Shown: positions 16,780-24,216 of the stretch, piece by piece
Layout of the letters: every line of letters starts with the position of its first letter
Position numbering within the stretch: position 1 is the first letter of the stretch
Assembly (NCBI RefSeq): GCF_000218565.1
Contig: NC_015684.1
Location: 2,294,001-2,358,000 of the forward strand
Length of the DNA: 64,000 bases
Source: Afipia carboxidovorans OM5
GTDB taxonomy: Bacteria; Pseudomonadota; Alphaproteobacteria; Rhizobiales; Xanthobacteraceae
Direction of reading: 5' to 3'
Program-made: the position numbers and the translations under genes
Notes under the pieces: generated by a model
Databases searched by the model: none
What the model was told of the DNA's origin: nothing
The model's input: the letters and a program-made list of their open reading frames with translations, nothing else

Positions 16780-17256
16780 TTAACGCTTCGAGAACTGGAA
16801 GGAGCGGCGGGCCTTCGCCTTACCGTACTTCTTGCGCTCGACGACGCGCGAGTCACGGGTGAGGAAACCACCCTTCTTCAGCACGCCACGCAGATCGGGC
16901 TCAAAGTGCGTCAGCGCCTTCGAGATGCCGTGACGAACCGCACCGGCCTGACCGGAGAGGCCACCACCGGCGACGGTGGCAACGACGTCGTACTGGCCCT
17001 GGCGGGCGGCAGCGACGATCGGCTGCTGGATCAGCATGCGCAGCACCGGACGGGCGAAATACACTTCGACGTCGCGGGTATTGACGACGATCTTGCCGGA
17101 GCCCGGCTTGATCCAGACGCGGGCGACCGCGTCCTTGCGCTTGCCGGTCGCGTAGGCGCGGCCCTGCTTGTCGACCTTCTTCTCGCGCTTCGGAGCGTCC
17201 GGCGCGGCCGTCTTCAGCGCCGACAACTGATCGAGGGACTGCATGGTATCGGACAT
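16780..17256 (-). CDS. rpsI: 30S ribosomal protein S9
   Basis: Component of the small ribosomal subunit head, whose C-terminal tail reaches the P-site tRNA. The 158-residue product has an alphaproteobacterial N-terminal extension of about 30 residues, then the S9 core starting at RAYATGKRKDAVARVW. It ends in the diagnostic GKAKARRSFQFSKR tail with the terminal Lys-Arg. Its ATG overlaps the rplM stop by one base (TAATG), so the two are translationally coupled. Confidence 0.98.
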   Translation of the reverse strand: MSDTMQSLDQLSALKTAAPDAPKREKKVDKQGRAYATGKRKDAVARVWIKPGSGKIVVNTRDVEVYFARPVLRMLIQQPIVAAARQGQYDVVATVAGGGLSGQAGAVRHGISKALTHFEPDLRGVLKKGGFLTRDSRVVERKKYGKAKARRSFQFSKR

Positions 17257-17720
17257 TACGCGGCCCTCGTGTTCTTGCGGTTCAGTGAAGCGATATCGAC
17301 GACTTCCGGATTCTGCGCCTCATGCGGATGCTCCGCGCCAGCGTAGACGCGCAGGTTACCCATCTGAATGCGGCCGAGCGGCCCGCGCGGAATCATGCGC
17401 TCGATGGCCTTCTCGAGAACGCGCTCGGGGAAGCGACCTTCGAGGATCGACTTCGCGGAACGCTCCTTGATGCCACCGATGAAACCGGTGTGGTTGTAAT
17501 ACATCTTGTTGTCGCGCTTGCGCCCGGTGAGGACGACCTGCGCGGCGTTGATGACGATGACGTTGTCACCGCAATCGACGTGAGGGGTGTAGGTCGGCAG
17601 GTGCTTGCCGCGCAAACGCATCGCGACCAAGGTGGCGAGACGGCCGACGACCAGACCCTTGGCGTCGATAATCACCCACTTCTTGTTGACCTCGGCCGGT
17701 TTCGCCGAAAACGTCTTCAT
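17256..17720 (-). CDS. rplM: 50S ribosomal protein L13
   Basis: Early-assembling large-subunit protein. The 154 residues carry the family features: the [17 protein letters not shown] start, the [16 protein letters not shown] middle segment and the [17 protein letters not shown] signature, ending with the short [12 protein letters not shown] tail. It is the first gene of the rplM-rpsI operon. Its Shine-Dalgarno region is weak, but a good sigma-70 promoter lies 50-80 bases upstream. Confidence 0.98.
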
Positions 17721-17770
17721 GTGAGATATCCGTGAAAATGGCGTGCGGCGGAGATGCCGGACTGGGCGCG

Positions 17771-17799
17771 TTTCTAGAGAACCGCCCTTCTCCCGTCAA
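17771..17799 (-). promoter_or_regulatory. Sigma-70 promoter of rplM-rpsI
   Basis: On the operon strand TTGACG (17794-17799) and TAGAAA (17771-17776) are separated by exactly 17 bases. Initiation would fall near 17764, giving a leader of roughly 45 bases before rplM. The AT-rich stretch at 17815-17871 immediately upstream may act as an UP-type element. Confidence 0.55.
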
Positions 17800-17871
17800 C
17801 GTTCTCACGGCGAAATAACATCATATATTTCAATGATTTAAAATTATGGTGTTATAATACCTGAAAAATCA

Positions 17872-18300
17872 CTATGTATTTGGAATGGAATAGGTCGCGC
17901 TTGCGATCGCAATTGGATCGGGCGAGGTCCCCGAGAGCAGATGCACTTCGCTGAACGCCAGCCGCTTGCCGATCTTCAACAGGCGCGCCGCCGCAACGAT
18001 GTCCTGCCCCGGCTGGCCTCTGCGGAGAAAATTGATGGTGAGATTGGTCGTCAATGCGAGTCCGATCGGGCCGATCGCGGACAGAAGCGCGACATACATC
18101 GCGAAATCGGCGAGTGCCATCAGCGTGGGGCCCGATATCGTGCCACCGGGCCGTAACATCTGTTCGCTATAAGGCTGACGCAGCAGGCTGCTCGTGCCGT
18201 CAGCGCTTTCGATCATGATGTGGCCAGCCGAAAACGCCTGCGGAAACTCGCGGTGCAGAAACGCTTCGAGCTCTGCCACCGTCATTTTTGCATTTGCCAT
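17872..18300 (-). CDS. PaaI-family hotdog-fold thioesterase
   Basis: A 142-residue protein of the hotdog thioesterase superfamily, which hydrolyses acyl- or aryl-CoA thioesters. The recognisable elements are LRPGGTISGPTLMALADFAMYVA, the helix with the conserved Gly and Asp of the active site, and the strand LTTNLTINFLRRGQPGQDI that follows. The natural CoA substrate cannot be inferred. The ATG is at 18298-18300. The gene lies between rplM and the divergent CoA-binding protein gene, with an unusually AT-rich 3' flank. Confidence 0.88.
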   Translation of the reverse strand: MANAKMTVAELEAFLHREFPQAFSAGHIMIESADGTSSLLRQPYSEQMLRPGGTISGPTLMALADFAMYVALLSAIGPIGLALTTNLTINFLRRGQPGQDIVAAARLLKIGKRLAFSEVHLLSGTSPDPIAIASATYSIPNT

Positions 18301-18420
18301 GTGGCCCGTTCCGTCCCGATCCCATATATGACGCCTGTATCACCGCGCCGTGACAATAAAAACCGCGACGCGCGTGCGCTCTCGGACTAAAGACGAATAT
18401 CCACATGAGGATTGTTGCTG

Positions 18421-19035
18421 ATGGATCATAATACTTACCCCGATAGTTACATCCGCGGCATTCTCACCAACATCAAATCCATCGCCATGGTCGGTGCCTC
18501 GCCGGTGAACGTACGGCCGAGCTATTTCGCATTCAAATACCTCGACCAGCGCGGCTACGACATGATTCCCGTGAACCCCGGCCAGCTCGGCAAGACGATC
18601 TCGGGCAAACCGTTCGTCGGCTCGCTGAGAGAGATTGGCCGCCCTGTCGACATGGTCGATATCTTTCGCGGCTCATCGCACGCGATGCCGATCGTCGAGG
18701 AAGCATTGTCGTTGCCGGTTCTGCCGAAAGTGATCTGGATGCAACTTGGCGTGCGCGACGATGCTGCTGCCGCCAAGGCGGAAGCTGCCGGCATTCAGGT
18801 CGTGATGAACCGCTGCCCGAAAATCGAATACGGCCGCCTCACCTCGGAGATCCAGTGGGTCGGCGTGAATTCCCGCACCATCAGCGCCAAGCGTGCGCCT
18901 ATCCCGACGACAGGCATGCGGCTGTCGCTCAACCGCCCGAGCGTGATCGGTGGATCGACCGCGGCCGCCGATCGCGTTGCGCGTGAACGCGCCGCACGCG
19001 AGAAAGCCGAGAAAGACGGCAACGCGAGCTCCTGA
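18421..19035 (+). CDS. CoA-binding domain protein (YccU-like)
   Basis: A Rossmann-fold protein of the CoA_binding_2 family. These bind CoA or a related nucleotide, but their cellular role is not established. The fold is visible in SIAMVGASPVNVRPSYF, the YDMIPVNPGQ strand, the DMVDIFR segment and the VIWMQLGVRDDAAA helix, ending with the conserved NRCPKIEYGRL. A basic, Ala-rich tail (residues about 180-204) is an extension. I chose ATG at 18421; a TTG at 18412 is possible but too close to the GAGG. It is directly upstream of the O-acetylhomoserine sulfhydrylase gene (51 bases), a pairing that suggests co-expression in sulfur metabolism. Confidence 0.9.
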   Translation: MDHNTYPDSYIRGILTNIKSIAMVGASPVNVRPSYFAFKYLDQRGYDMIPVNPGQLGKTISGKPFVGSLREIGRPVDMVDIFRGSSHAMPIVEEALSLPVLPKVIWMQLGVRDDAAAAKAEAAGIQVVMNRCPKIEYGRLTSEIQWVGVNSRTISAKRAPIPTTGMRLSLNRPSVIGGSTAAADRVARERAAREKAEKDGNASS

Positions 19036-19086
19036 CCTTCCTTTCCGCTTCCGACAATTCCCGACGTCTTCCCATAAGGACATTCC

Positions 19087-20367
19087 ATGACCGACCAGCA
19101 GCCCGGATTTTCAACCCTCGCCATTCATGCCGGCGCGGCGCCTGATCCGACCACCGGCGCGCGTGTCACGCCGATCTACCAGACTGCCTCTTTCGTCTTT
19201 AACGACGCCGACCACGCCGCCTCGCTGTTCGGCCTGCAGACCTTCGGCAACATTTATACGCGTCTCGGCAACCCGACGACGGCAGTGCTGGAAGAGCGCG
19301 TCGCGGCGCTTGAAGGCGGCACGGCCGCGGTTGCCGCTGCCTCCGGCCACGCTGCACAGGTGATGGCGTTCCACACGCTGCTGCAGCCCGGTGACGAATT
19401 CATCGCCTCTCGCCGTCTCTACGGCGGCTCGATCAACCAGTTCACGCACGCCTACAAGAATTTCGGCTGGAAGGTCGTGTGGGCAGACGCCGACGACATC
19501 AGCACGTTCGAGCGCGCGGTGTCGCCGAAGACCAAGGCGATCTTCGCGGAGTCGGTTGCGAACCCCGGCGGCGCGATCACCGATCTCGAAGCTGTCGCGA
19601 ACGTCGCGCGTCAGGCCAAGGTGCCCTTCATCGTCGACAACACGCTCGCCTCGCCGTACCTGCTGAAACCGATCGACCACGGCGCCGATATCGTGGTGCA
19701 CTCGCTGACCAAGTTCCTCTGCGGCCACGGCAACTCGCTCGGCGGCATCATCGTCGATGCTGGCACCTTCGATTGGTCGCAGGACAACCGCTATCCCCTG
19801 CTCACCGAGCCGCGGCCGGAATATCACGGCATCCGCATGCACGAGACGTTCGGCAACTTCGCTTTCGCCATCGCCGTCCGCGTGCTGGCATTGCGCGACC
19901 TCGGCCCCGCGATCTCGCCGTTCAACTCCTTCATGATCCTGACCGGCATCGAGACGCTGGCGTTGCGCATGCAGCGTCATGTCGACAACACCAAGGCCAT
20001 CGCCGAATGGCTGTCGAAGCATCCGGCTGTGTCGTGGGTGAACTATGCGAGCCTGCCGGGCGACCGCTATTACAACCTCGCGCGCAAATACACGCCGAAG
20101 GGTGCAGGCGCCGTGTTCACCTTCGGCCTCAAGGGCGGCTACGACGCGGGCGTCAGTCTCGTCTCGAACGTCAAGCTGTTTTCTCACCTCGCCAACATCG
20201 GCGATACGCGCTCGCTCATCATCCATCCGGCTTCGACTACGCACAGCCAGCTCACCGACGAGCAGAAGATCATGGCCGGTGCAGGCCCGGACGTGGTGCG
20301 GCTGTCGATCGGCATCGAGGACAAGGAAGACCTGATTGCCGATCTCGATCAGGCGATGAACGCCTGA
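19087..20367 (+). CDS. metY: O-acetylhomoserine sulfhydrylase (aminocarboxypropyltransferase)
   Basis: A PLP enzyme of the Cys/Met metabolism family that makes homocysteine from O-acetylhomoserine and sulfide, feeding methionine synthesis. The 426 residues match the long MetY type: ATGFGN-like YTRLGNPTTAVLEERVAALEGG, the cofactor Asp in VPFIVDNTLASPY, the PLP Lys in HSLTKFLCGHGNS, and the SLIIHPASTTHSQL block near the end. The ATG follows AAGGA. It is downstream of the CoA-binding gene and ends in a very strong terminator. No SAM riboswitch is apparent upstream. Cystathionine gamma-synthase is less likely given the length and the Lys-loop sequence. Confidence 0.93.
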   Translation: MTDQQPGFSTLAIHAGAAPDPTTGARVTPIYQTASFVFNDADHAASLFGLQTFGNIYTRLGNPTTAVLEERVAALEGGTAAVAAASGHAAQVMAFHTLLQPGDEFIASRRLYGGSINQFTHAYKNFGWKVVWADADDISTFERAVSPKTKAIFAESVANPGGAITDLEAVANVARQAKVPFIVDNTLASPYLLKPIDHGADIVVHSLTKFLCGHGNSLGGIIVDAGTFDWSQDNRYPLLTEPRPEYHGIRMHETFGNFAFAIAVRVLALRDLGPAISPFNSFMILTGIETLALRMQRHVDNTKAIAEWLSKHPAVSWVNYASLPGDRYYNLARKYTPKGAGAVFTFGLKGGYDAGVSLVSNVKLFSHLANIGDTRSLIIHPASTTHSQLTDEQKIMAGAGPDVVRLSIGIEDKEDLIADLDQAMNA

Positions 20368-20394
20368 TCCTTCGTTCGCAAAACGCAATTATGG

Positions 20395-20428
20395 AAAGGC
20401 GGCGCCGGGCATGGCGCCGCCTTTTTTT
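20395..20428 (+). terminator. Terminator after metY
   Basis: A 12-bp hairpin (AAAGGCGGCGCC / GGCGCCGCCTTT, six-base loop) followed by a run of seven T lies 28 bases after the metY stop. It separates metY from the convergent iron permease gene. Confidence 0.9.
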
Positions 20429-20448
20429 GCAGGCCTTGTTCTCGTGGT

Positions 20449-21258
20449 TCAGGTTCGCGGCACCGCCGCCTTATGCGCGCGCAAAAGGCGATTGTTGCGC
20501 TGGACCACTGCAAAGGTCGCAATCGAAGTCAGGATCAGCAGAAGCTGCGCGGACACGGCCTCCAGCGTCGGGTTAAGACCGATCGTCTCCATCCAGCCGA
20601 ACCCCTTGAGTTCGGTGAACGACACAATGTTCTGCTCCTGGAACTCAAGCATCGCCTCGCCGATAAATTTGATGCCCATCAGGAACAGAAACGCCGACGT
20701 CACAATGAACAGAGGCCGCAGCGGAATACGCCGCGCCACCAGATTGATGAAATAAAACAACACGGCGAGCGCAAGCGTCGCAGCAAGCAAGCCACCGAAC
20801 AAGCCGAGACTCCAGCCACCTTCGGTCGCAGCCAGCGCGGTGATGAACAGCACCGTCTCCGCGCCTTCGCGGAACACCGCAAAGAACGCGAGCAGCCCCA
20901 CCGCCCAGCCGGTATCGTGTGCGAGAGCGTGGTTAGCCTTCTCGGCGAGATACTCTTTCCAGTCCTTCGGATCCTGCTTGTTGAGCAGCCAGCCACTGAC
21001 ATAGAGCATCAGCACGGCCGCAAGGAGAATGACGCAGCCCTCCAGAAGGTCGCTATGCTCACCGGAATTGAGCGTTGCAAACAGCCAGGCCGCGATCAGG
21101 CTCGCACCAATCGCCGCAAGCGCACCGCTATAGAGCGCGCTGACGCGATGCTCGCCGCCCACCTTGCGCAAGTACGCCGCCAGCGCTGCGATGACGAGCA
21201 TCGCCTCGAGCCCCTCGCGGAGTAGAATGACGGCCGCCTGAATGAATGCGTTCGACAT
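20449..21258 (-). CDS. FTR1-family iron permease
   Basis: A polytopic inner-membrane iron importer of the FTR1/EfeU family. The 269-residue product has about seven hydrophobic helices and both family signature motifs: REGLEAML in the first helix and REGAETVLF in the fourth, whose Glu residues are thought to pass iron. Family members usually work with an oxidase or a periplasmic partner (EfeO/EfeB, or a P19-type protein); none is encoded next to it. The ATG is at 21256-21258. I could not find a convincing Fur or Irr operator upstream. Confidence 0.92.
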   Translation of the reverse strand: MSNAFIQAAVILLREGLEAMLVIAALAAYLRKVGGEHRVSALYSGALAAIGASLIAAWLFATLNSGEHSDLLEGCVILLAAVLMLYVSGWLLNKQDPKDWKEYLAEKANHALAHDTGWAVGLLAFFAVFREGAETVLFITALAATEGGWSLGLFGGLLAATLALAVLFYFINLVARRIPLRPLFIVTSAFLFLMGIKFIGEAMLEFQEQNIVSFTELKGFGWMETIGLNPTLEAVSAQLLLILTSIATFAVVQRNNRLLRAHKAAVPRT

Positions 21259-21356
21259 CGCGATCCCAAAGCAACGACGCCGATTGTATTAGCCCCGGGT
21301 CTTCGGATGTAAAGCGGACCTCTCCCCACGAAACGGAGAGGCTGTCATGCGAGCGC

Positions 21357-21382
21357 GGAAGGCCGCATGAAGCGGGCCTTCC
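21357..21382 (-). terminator. Possible terminator after ctaA
   Basis: An 8-bp hairpin GGAAGGCC/GGCCTTCC with a ten-base loop lies about 40 bases past the ctaA stop. A second hairpin, CCTCTCC/GGAGAGG, follows at 21319-21341. Neither has a clear T-tract. Confidence 0.4.
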
Positions 21383-21419
21383 CGGCACGTCGGCGATTTA
21401 GAATTCGTCGAGACAACGC

Positions 21420-22517
21420 CTACCGGAACGTGGGAACGAGTCCCTGCGCCATCGTCGGCTCGCCGGGCTGCAGACGATGCGTCTGCAACAGCGCAAGCGT
21501 TAACACCACGATCGCTGTCGCCTGATGCAGAAGACCGAGCGAGATCGGCACCTGATGCAGCAGCGTGAAGATGCCGATGACGAGCTGGAGGCTCATCGCC
21601 GCCATCAGCCAGACCGCACCCCGCACGGCTGCAGGCGCAGCCTTGGTCCGGATCACGTCGACGAGATGATAGAGTGCCACTGCGAACAGCGTATAAGCGA
21701 TCATGCGGTGGGTGAACTGCACCGTCAGTGTGCTGTCGAAGAAATTCCGCCACCATGGCTTCTCGAAGAACAATTGATCGAGCGGCGGAATGAACCCGCC
21801 ATCGATCTCCGGCCAGGTGTTGTAGATCTTGCCGGCCCGCAGGCCCGCGACGAGCGCGCCGAAATAAAGTTGCAGGAAGATAAGCCCGAGCAAGATCCGG
21901 CTGGTCAGCGCTGCCCTTGCCGTCGCGGCGACCCTGGAGACGCGCGGCGCCAGACCACGCATGGTCCACACCGTCGCGGAGAAAATCAGGAGCGCGAGGA
22001 GGAAATGAATCGCAAGCCTGTACTGCGAAACCGAAACACGCTCCGACAGGCCCGACTTCACCATCCACCACCCGACCGCGCCTTGCAGGCCGCCGAGCGC
22101 GAACAGAACCCATAGCCGCCGCTTCAGCGCGGCATCGAGGCCGCCGCGGATCAGGAAGAACAGGAACGGCAGAAAGAACACCACGCCGATGCTGCGTGCG
22201 AGCAACCGGTGCGCCCACTCCCACCAGAAGATCGTCTTGAATTCCGACAGGCTCATGCCCGAATTCATCTCGCGATATTGCGGGATCTTTTTGTAGGCCT
22301 CGAACTCGGCGTCCCACGCCTGCGCACTCAGCGGCGGCATCATGCCCGAAACCGGCTTCCACTCCGTGATCGACAGGCCGGATTCGGTGAGTCGCGTCGC
22401 ACCGCCCACCAGAAGCGTACAAACGATCATCGCTGCGACAAATCCAAGCCAGATACGGATCGCCTTATGCGATTTCGTGGTCTTGGCGGGGATGTCAGGA
22501 GAATGGGTCATTGCCAT
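21420..22517 (-). CDS. ctaA: Heme A synthase (COX15/CtaA)
   Basis: Oxidises the C8 methyl of heme O to the formyl group of heme A for aa3-type cytochrome oxidase. The 365-residue product is the alphaproteobacterial/mitochondrial COX15 type with eight predicted membrane helices. Conserved heme-ligand His residues lie in EWAHRLLAR, RLAIHFLLAL, QFTHRMIAY and LGLLHQATA, and the GLSITEWKPVSG loop after helix 1 is typical. The ATG is at 22515-22517. It is divergent from the DUF2842 gene. Confidence 0.96.
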   Translation of the reverse strand: MAMTHSPDIPAKTTKSHKAIRIWLGFVAAMIVCTLLVGGATRLTESGLSITEWKPVSGMMPPLSAQAWDAEFEAYKKIPQYREMNSGMSLSEFKTIFWWEWAHRLLARSIGVVFFLPFLFFLIRGGLDAALKRRLWVLFALGGLQGAVGWWMVKSGLSERVSVSQYRLAIHFLLALLIFSATVWTMRGLAPRVSRVAATARAALTSRILLGLIFLQLYFGALVAGLRAGKIYNTWPEIDGGFIPPLDQLFFEKPWWRNFFDSTLTVQFTHRMIAYTLFAVALYHLVDVIRTKAAPAAVRGAVWLMAAMSLQLVIGIFTLLHQVPISLGLLHQATAIVVLTLALLQTHRLQPGEPTMAQGLVPTFR

Positions 22518-22619
22518 GCGTGGTTATATGGAGGGAGGCTTGATCGGCCGGGCGCGGCCCTTATAGTCGCCCCCGCTTTCCGGCGCAAAGCGCACAACCC
22601 CGCAGCCATTCAGTTCTCC

Positions 22620-22835
22620 ATGAAGATCCGGACCCGAAAGTTCATTGGAACCATAGGCCTGCTCATTCTCGTCGTGGTGTGGTCGCTGCTCGGCATGACG
22701 ATCGCCCAGACGCCGTGGCTTGCTTCCTCCAAGCTCGCGCAGGGCATTTTCTATGTGGTGGCGGGTCTTGGCTGGGTTCTGCCCGCCATGCCGCTGATTT
22801 CATGGATGTCGCGGCCCGACGCCCCTTCGGCCTGA
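22620..22835 (+). CDS. DUF2842 small membrane protein
   Basis: A 71-residue protein with two hydrophobic helices (KFIGTIGLLILVVVWSLLG and a second ending GWVLPAMPLISWM) joined by a short loop, the layout of the DUF2842 family found in alphaproteobacteria. Function is unknown. The ATG at 22620 is the first in-frame start that gives the family N-terminus MKIRTRKF; the open frame upstream is a shadow of ctaA. The ribosome site is weak. It is divergent from ctaA, and family members often sit near cytochrome oxidase assembly genes, so a role in the membrane respiratory apparatus is possible but unproven. Confidence 0.8.
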   Translation: MKIRTRKFIGTIGLLILVVVWSLLGMTIAQTPWLASSKLAQGIFYVVAGLGWVLPAMPLISWMSRPDAPSA

Positions 22836-22983
22836 GCCCCCGTCACATTTAATCCTGTTGTGATTTCAAGGCGATTCCGCCAACGGCCACCGGGCATTAC
22901 TTTTTATTGACGTTTGTTTGGAAAGGTCGGCCGGAAGGCGGCCTGGGCGCCGCCCGTCTCACGTTCTCAAAACAGGGTCCGCA

Positions 22984-24171
22984 ATGGCAATGGCCGCCGA
23001 GCACGACTACCCATCCGCCAGTGCGGGCGTTGGGAACGGCGGCGCCATCGCCCATGTCCGCCTCTATCAGAGCTTTGCCGAAGCTGAAGTGATCTGGCGC
23101 GGCATGGAGACGCGCGACCATTTCTATACGCCGTTCCAGCGCTTCGATTTCCTGAACGTCTGGCAGATCCATACCGGCCCGTTCGAACACACGACGCCGC
23201 TCATTGTCGTCGCGCTTGACGCCGACAACCGCCCGCTGATGTTGATGCCGCTTGCGACGGTGCGGGACAACGGCGTCCATGTCGCCCGCTTCCTTGGCGG
23301 CAAGCATTCGACCTTCAACATGCCGATCTGGCGGCGCGACTTCGCTGCCCGCGCGACCAAGGCCGATCTCGATCTCGTGTTCCAATCCGTCGCCGCACAT
23401 GGCATCGACATTCTGGCTCTGACCCAGCAGCCGAAAGAATGGCACGGCAACGCCAATCCGTTCGCGCAGCTCCCGGGCCAACCTTCCGCGAACGCCTGCC
23501 CGCTATTGCAGGTCCGGCCTGGCGCCACCCGCGAAGAAGTTATCAGCAGCGGCATGCGCTATCGCATCCGTCAGAAGGAGCGCAAGCTCAGTGTCCTGCC
23601 CGGCTATCGCTATTTCGTGGCCCGCACTGACGAAGACATCACCCGTGCGCTCGACTACTTCTTCGCCACCAAGCCGCTGCGCATGGCGGCACAGAACCTG
23701 CCGAACGTCTTTGCGGCACCGCATATCGAAGCGTTCGTTCGTGCTGCCTGCCTCACCGAGATCGCGGGCGGCTATCGCGCCATCGATGTTCACGCCATCG
23801 AATGCCGCGACGAGATACTCGCAATGTTCGGCGGTGTCGCCGATGGTCATCGCTACTCGATGATGTTCAACACCTACACCATGTCCGAGAATGCAAGGCA
23901 CAGCCCGGGCATGGTGCTGCTGCGCAATGTCATCGATCATGACGTTGCGCGGGGCTTCACCGGCTTCGATCTCGGTATCGGCGCGGCGGGCTACAAGCTT
24001 CACTTCTGCAAGGGTGAGCAGCAGATTTTCGATTGCTTCATTCCGTTTACCGCCCGCGGTCGACTGGCGGCGCTCGGCATGTCGTCGCTCAACCATGCCA
24101 AGCGGATCGTGAAGCAGAATCCGACACTTGTAAGCATGGCGAATCGGCTGCGCGCCGCAATTCATCGCTGA
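22984..24171 (+). CDS. BioF2-like acetyltransferase (GNAT/CelD family)
   Basis: A 395-residue protein of the BioF2-like/CelD GNAT family, whose members are found in exopolysaccharide and cellulose loci and probably acylate glycan or lipid-linked intermediates. The hallmark is the central VISSGMRYRIRQKERKL segment followed by an acetyltransferase domain with GFTGFDLGIGAAGYKLHFC near the end. No signal peptide or membrane helix is apparent, so it should be cytoplasmic. The ATG at 22984 was chosen over upstream TTG 22918; a second ATG lies at 22990. It opens the polysaccharide region and is convergent with the Wzz/GumC-like gene. Confidence 0.82.
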   Translation: MAMAAEHDYPSASAGVGNGGAIAHVRLYQSFAEAEVIWRGMETRDHFYTPFQRFDFLNVWQIHTGPFEHTTPLIVVALDADNRPLMLMPLATVRDNGVHVARFLGGKHSTFNMPIWRRDFAARATKADLDLVFQSVAAHGIDILALTQQPKEWHGNANPFAQLPGQPSANACPLLQVRPGATREEVISSGMRYRIRQKERKLSVLPGYRYFVARTDEDITRALDYFFATKPLRMAAQNLPNVFAAPHIEAFVRAACLTEIAGGYRAIDVHAIECRDEILAMFGGVADGHRYSMMFNTYTMSENARHSPGMVLLRNVIDHDVARGFTGFDLGIGAAGYKLHFCKGEQQIFDCFIPFTARGRLAALGMSSLNHAKRIVKQNPTLVSMANRLRAAIHR

Positions 24172-24216
24172 CACGCTGACGCTCAGCGAACACCCACACT
24201 CGTCTGGAAATTCATC

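Noticed and set aside
18301..18420. SAM-II riboswitch before the CoA-binding/metY pair
   Set aside because: SAM-II leaders are found before methionine genes in this group, but the conserved stems and pseudoknot sequence are not there.
21396..21410. TTTAGAATTC stretch as an Irr (iron control) element near FTR1
   Set aside because: Only one half of the ICE pattern TTTAGAA-N3-TTCTAAA is present, and it lies just past the ctaA stop, upstream of FTR1 by over 130 bases.
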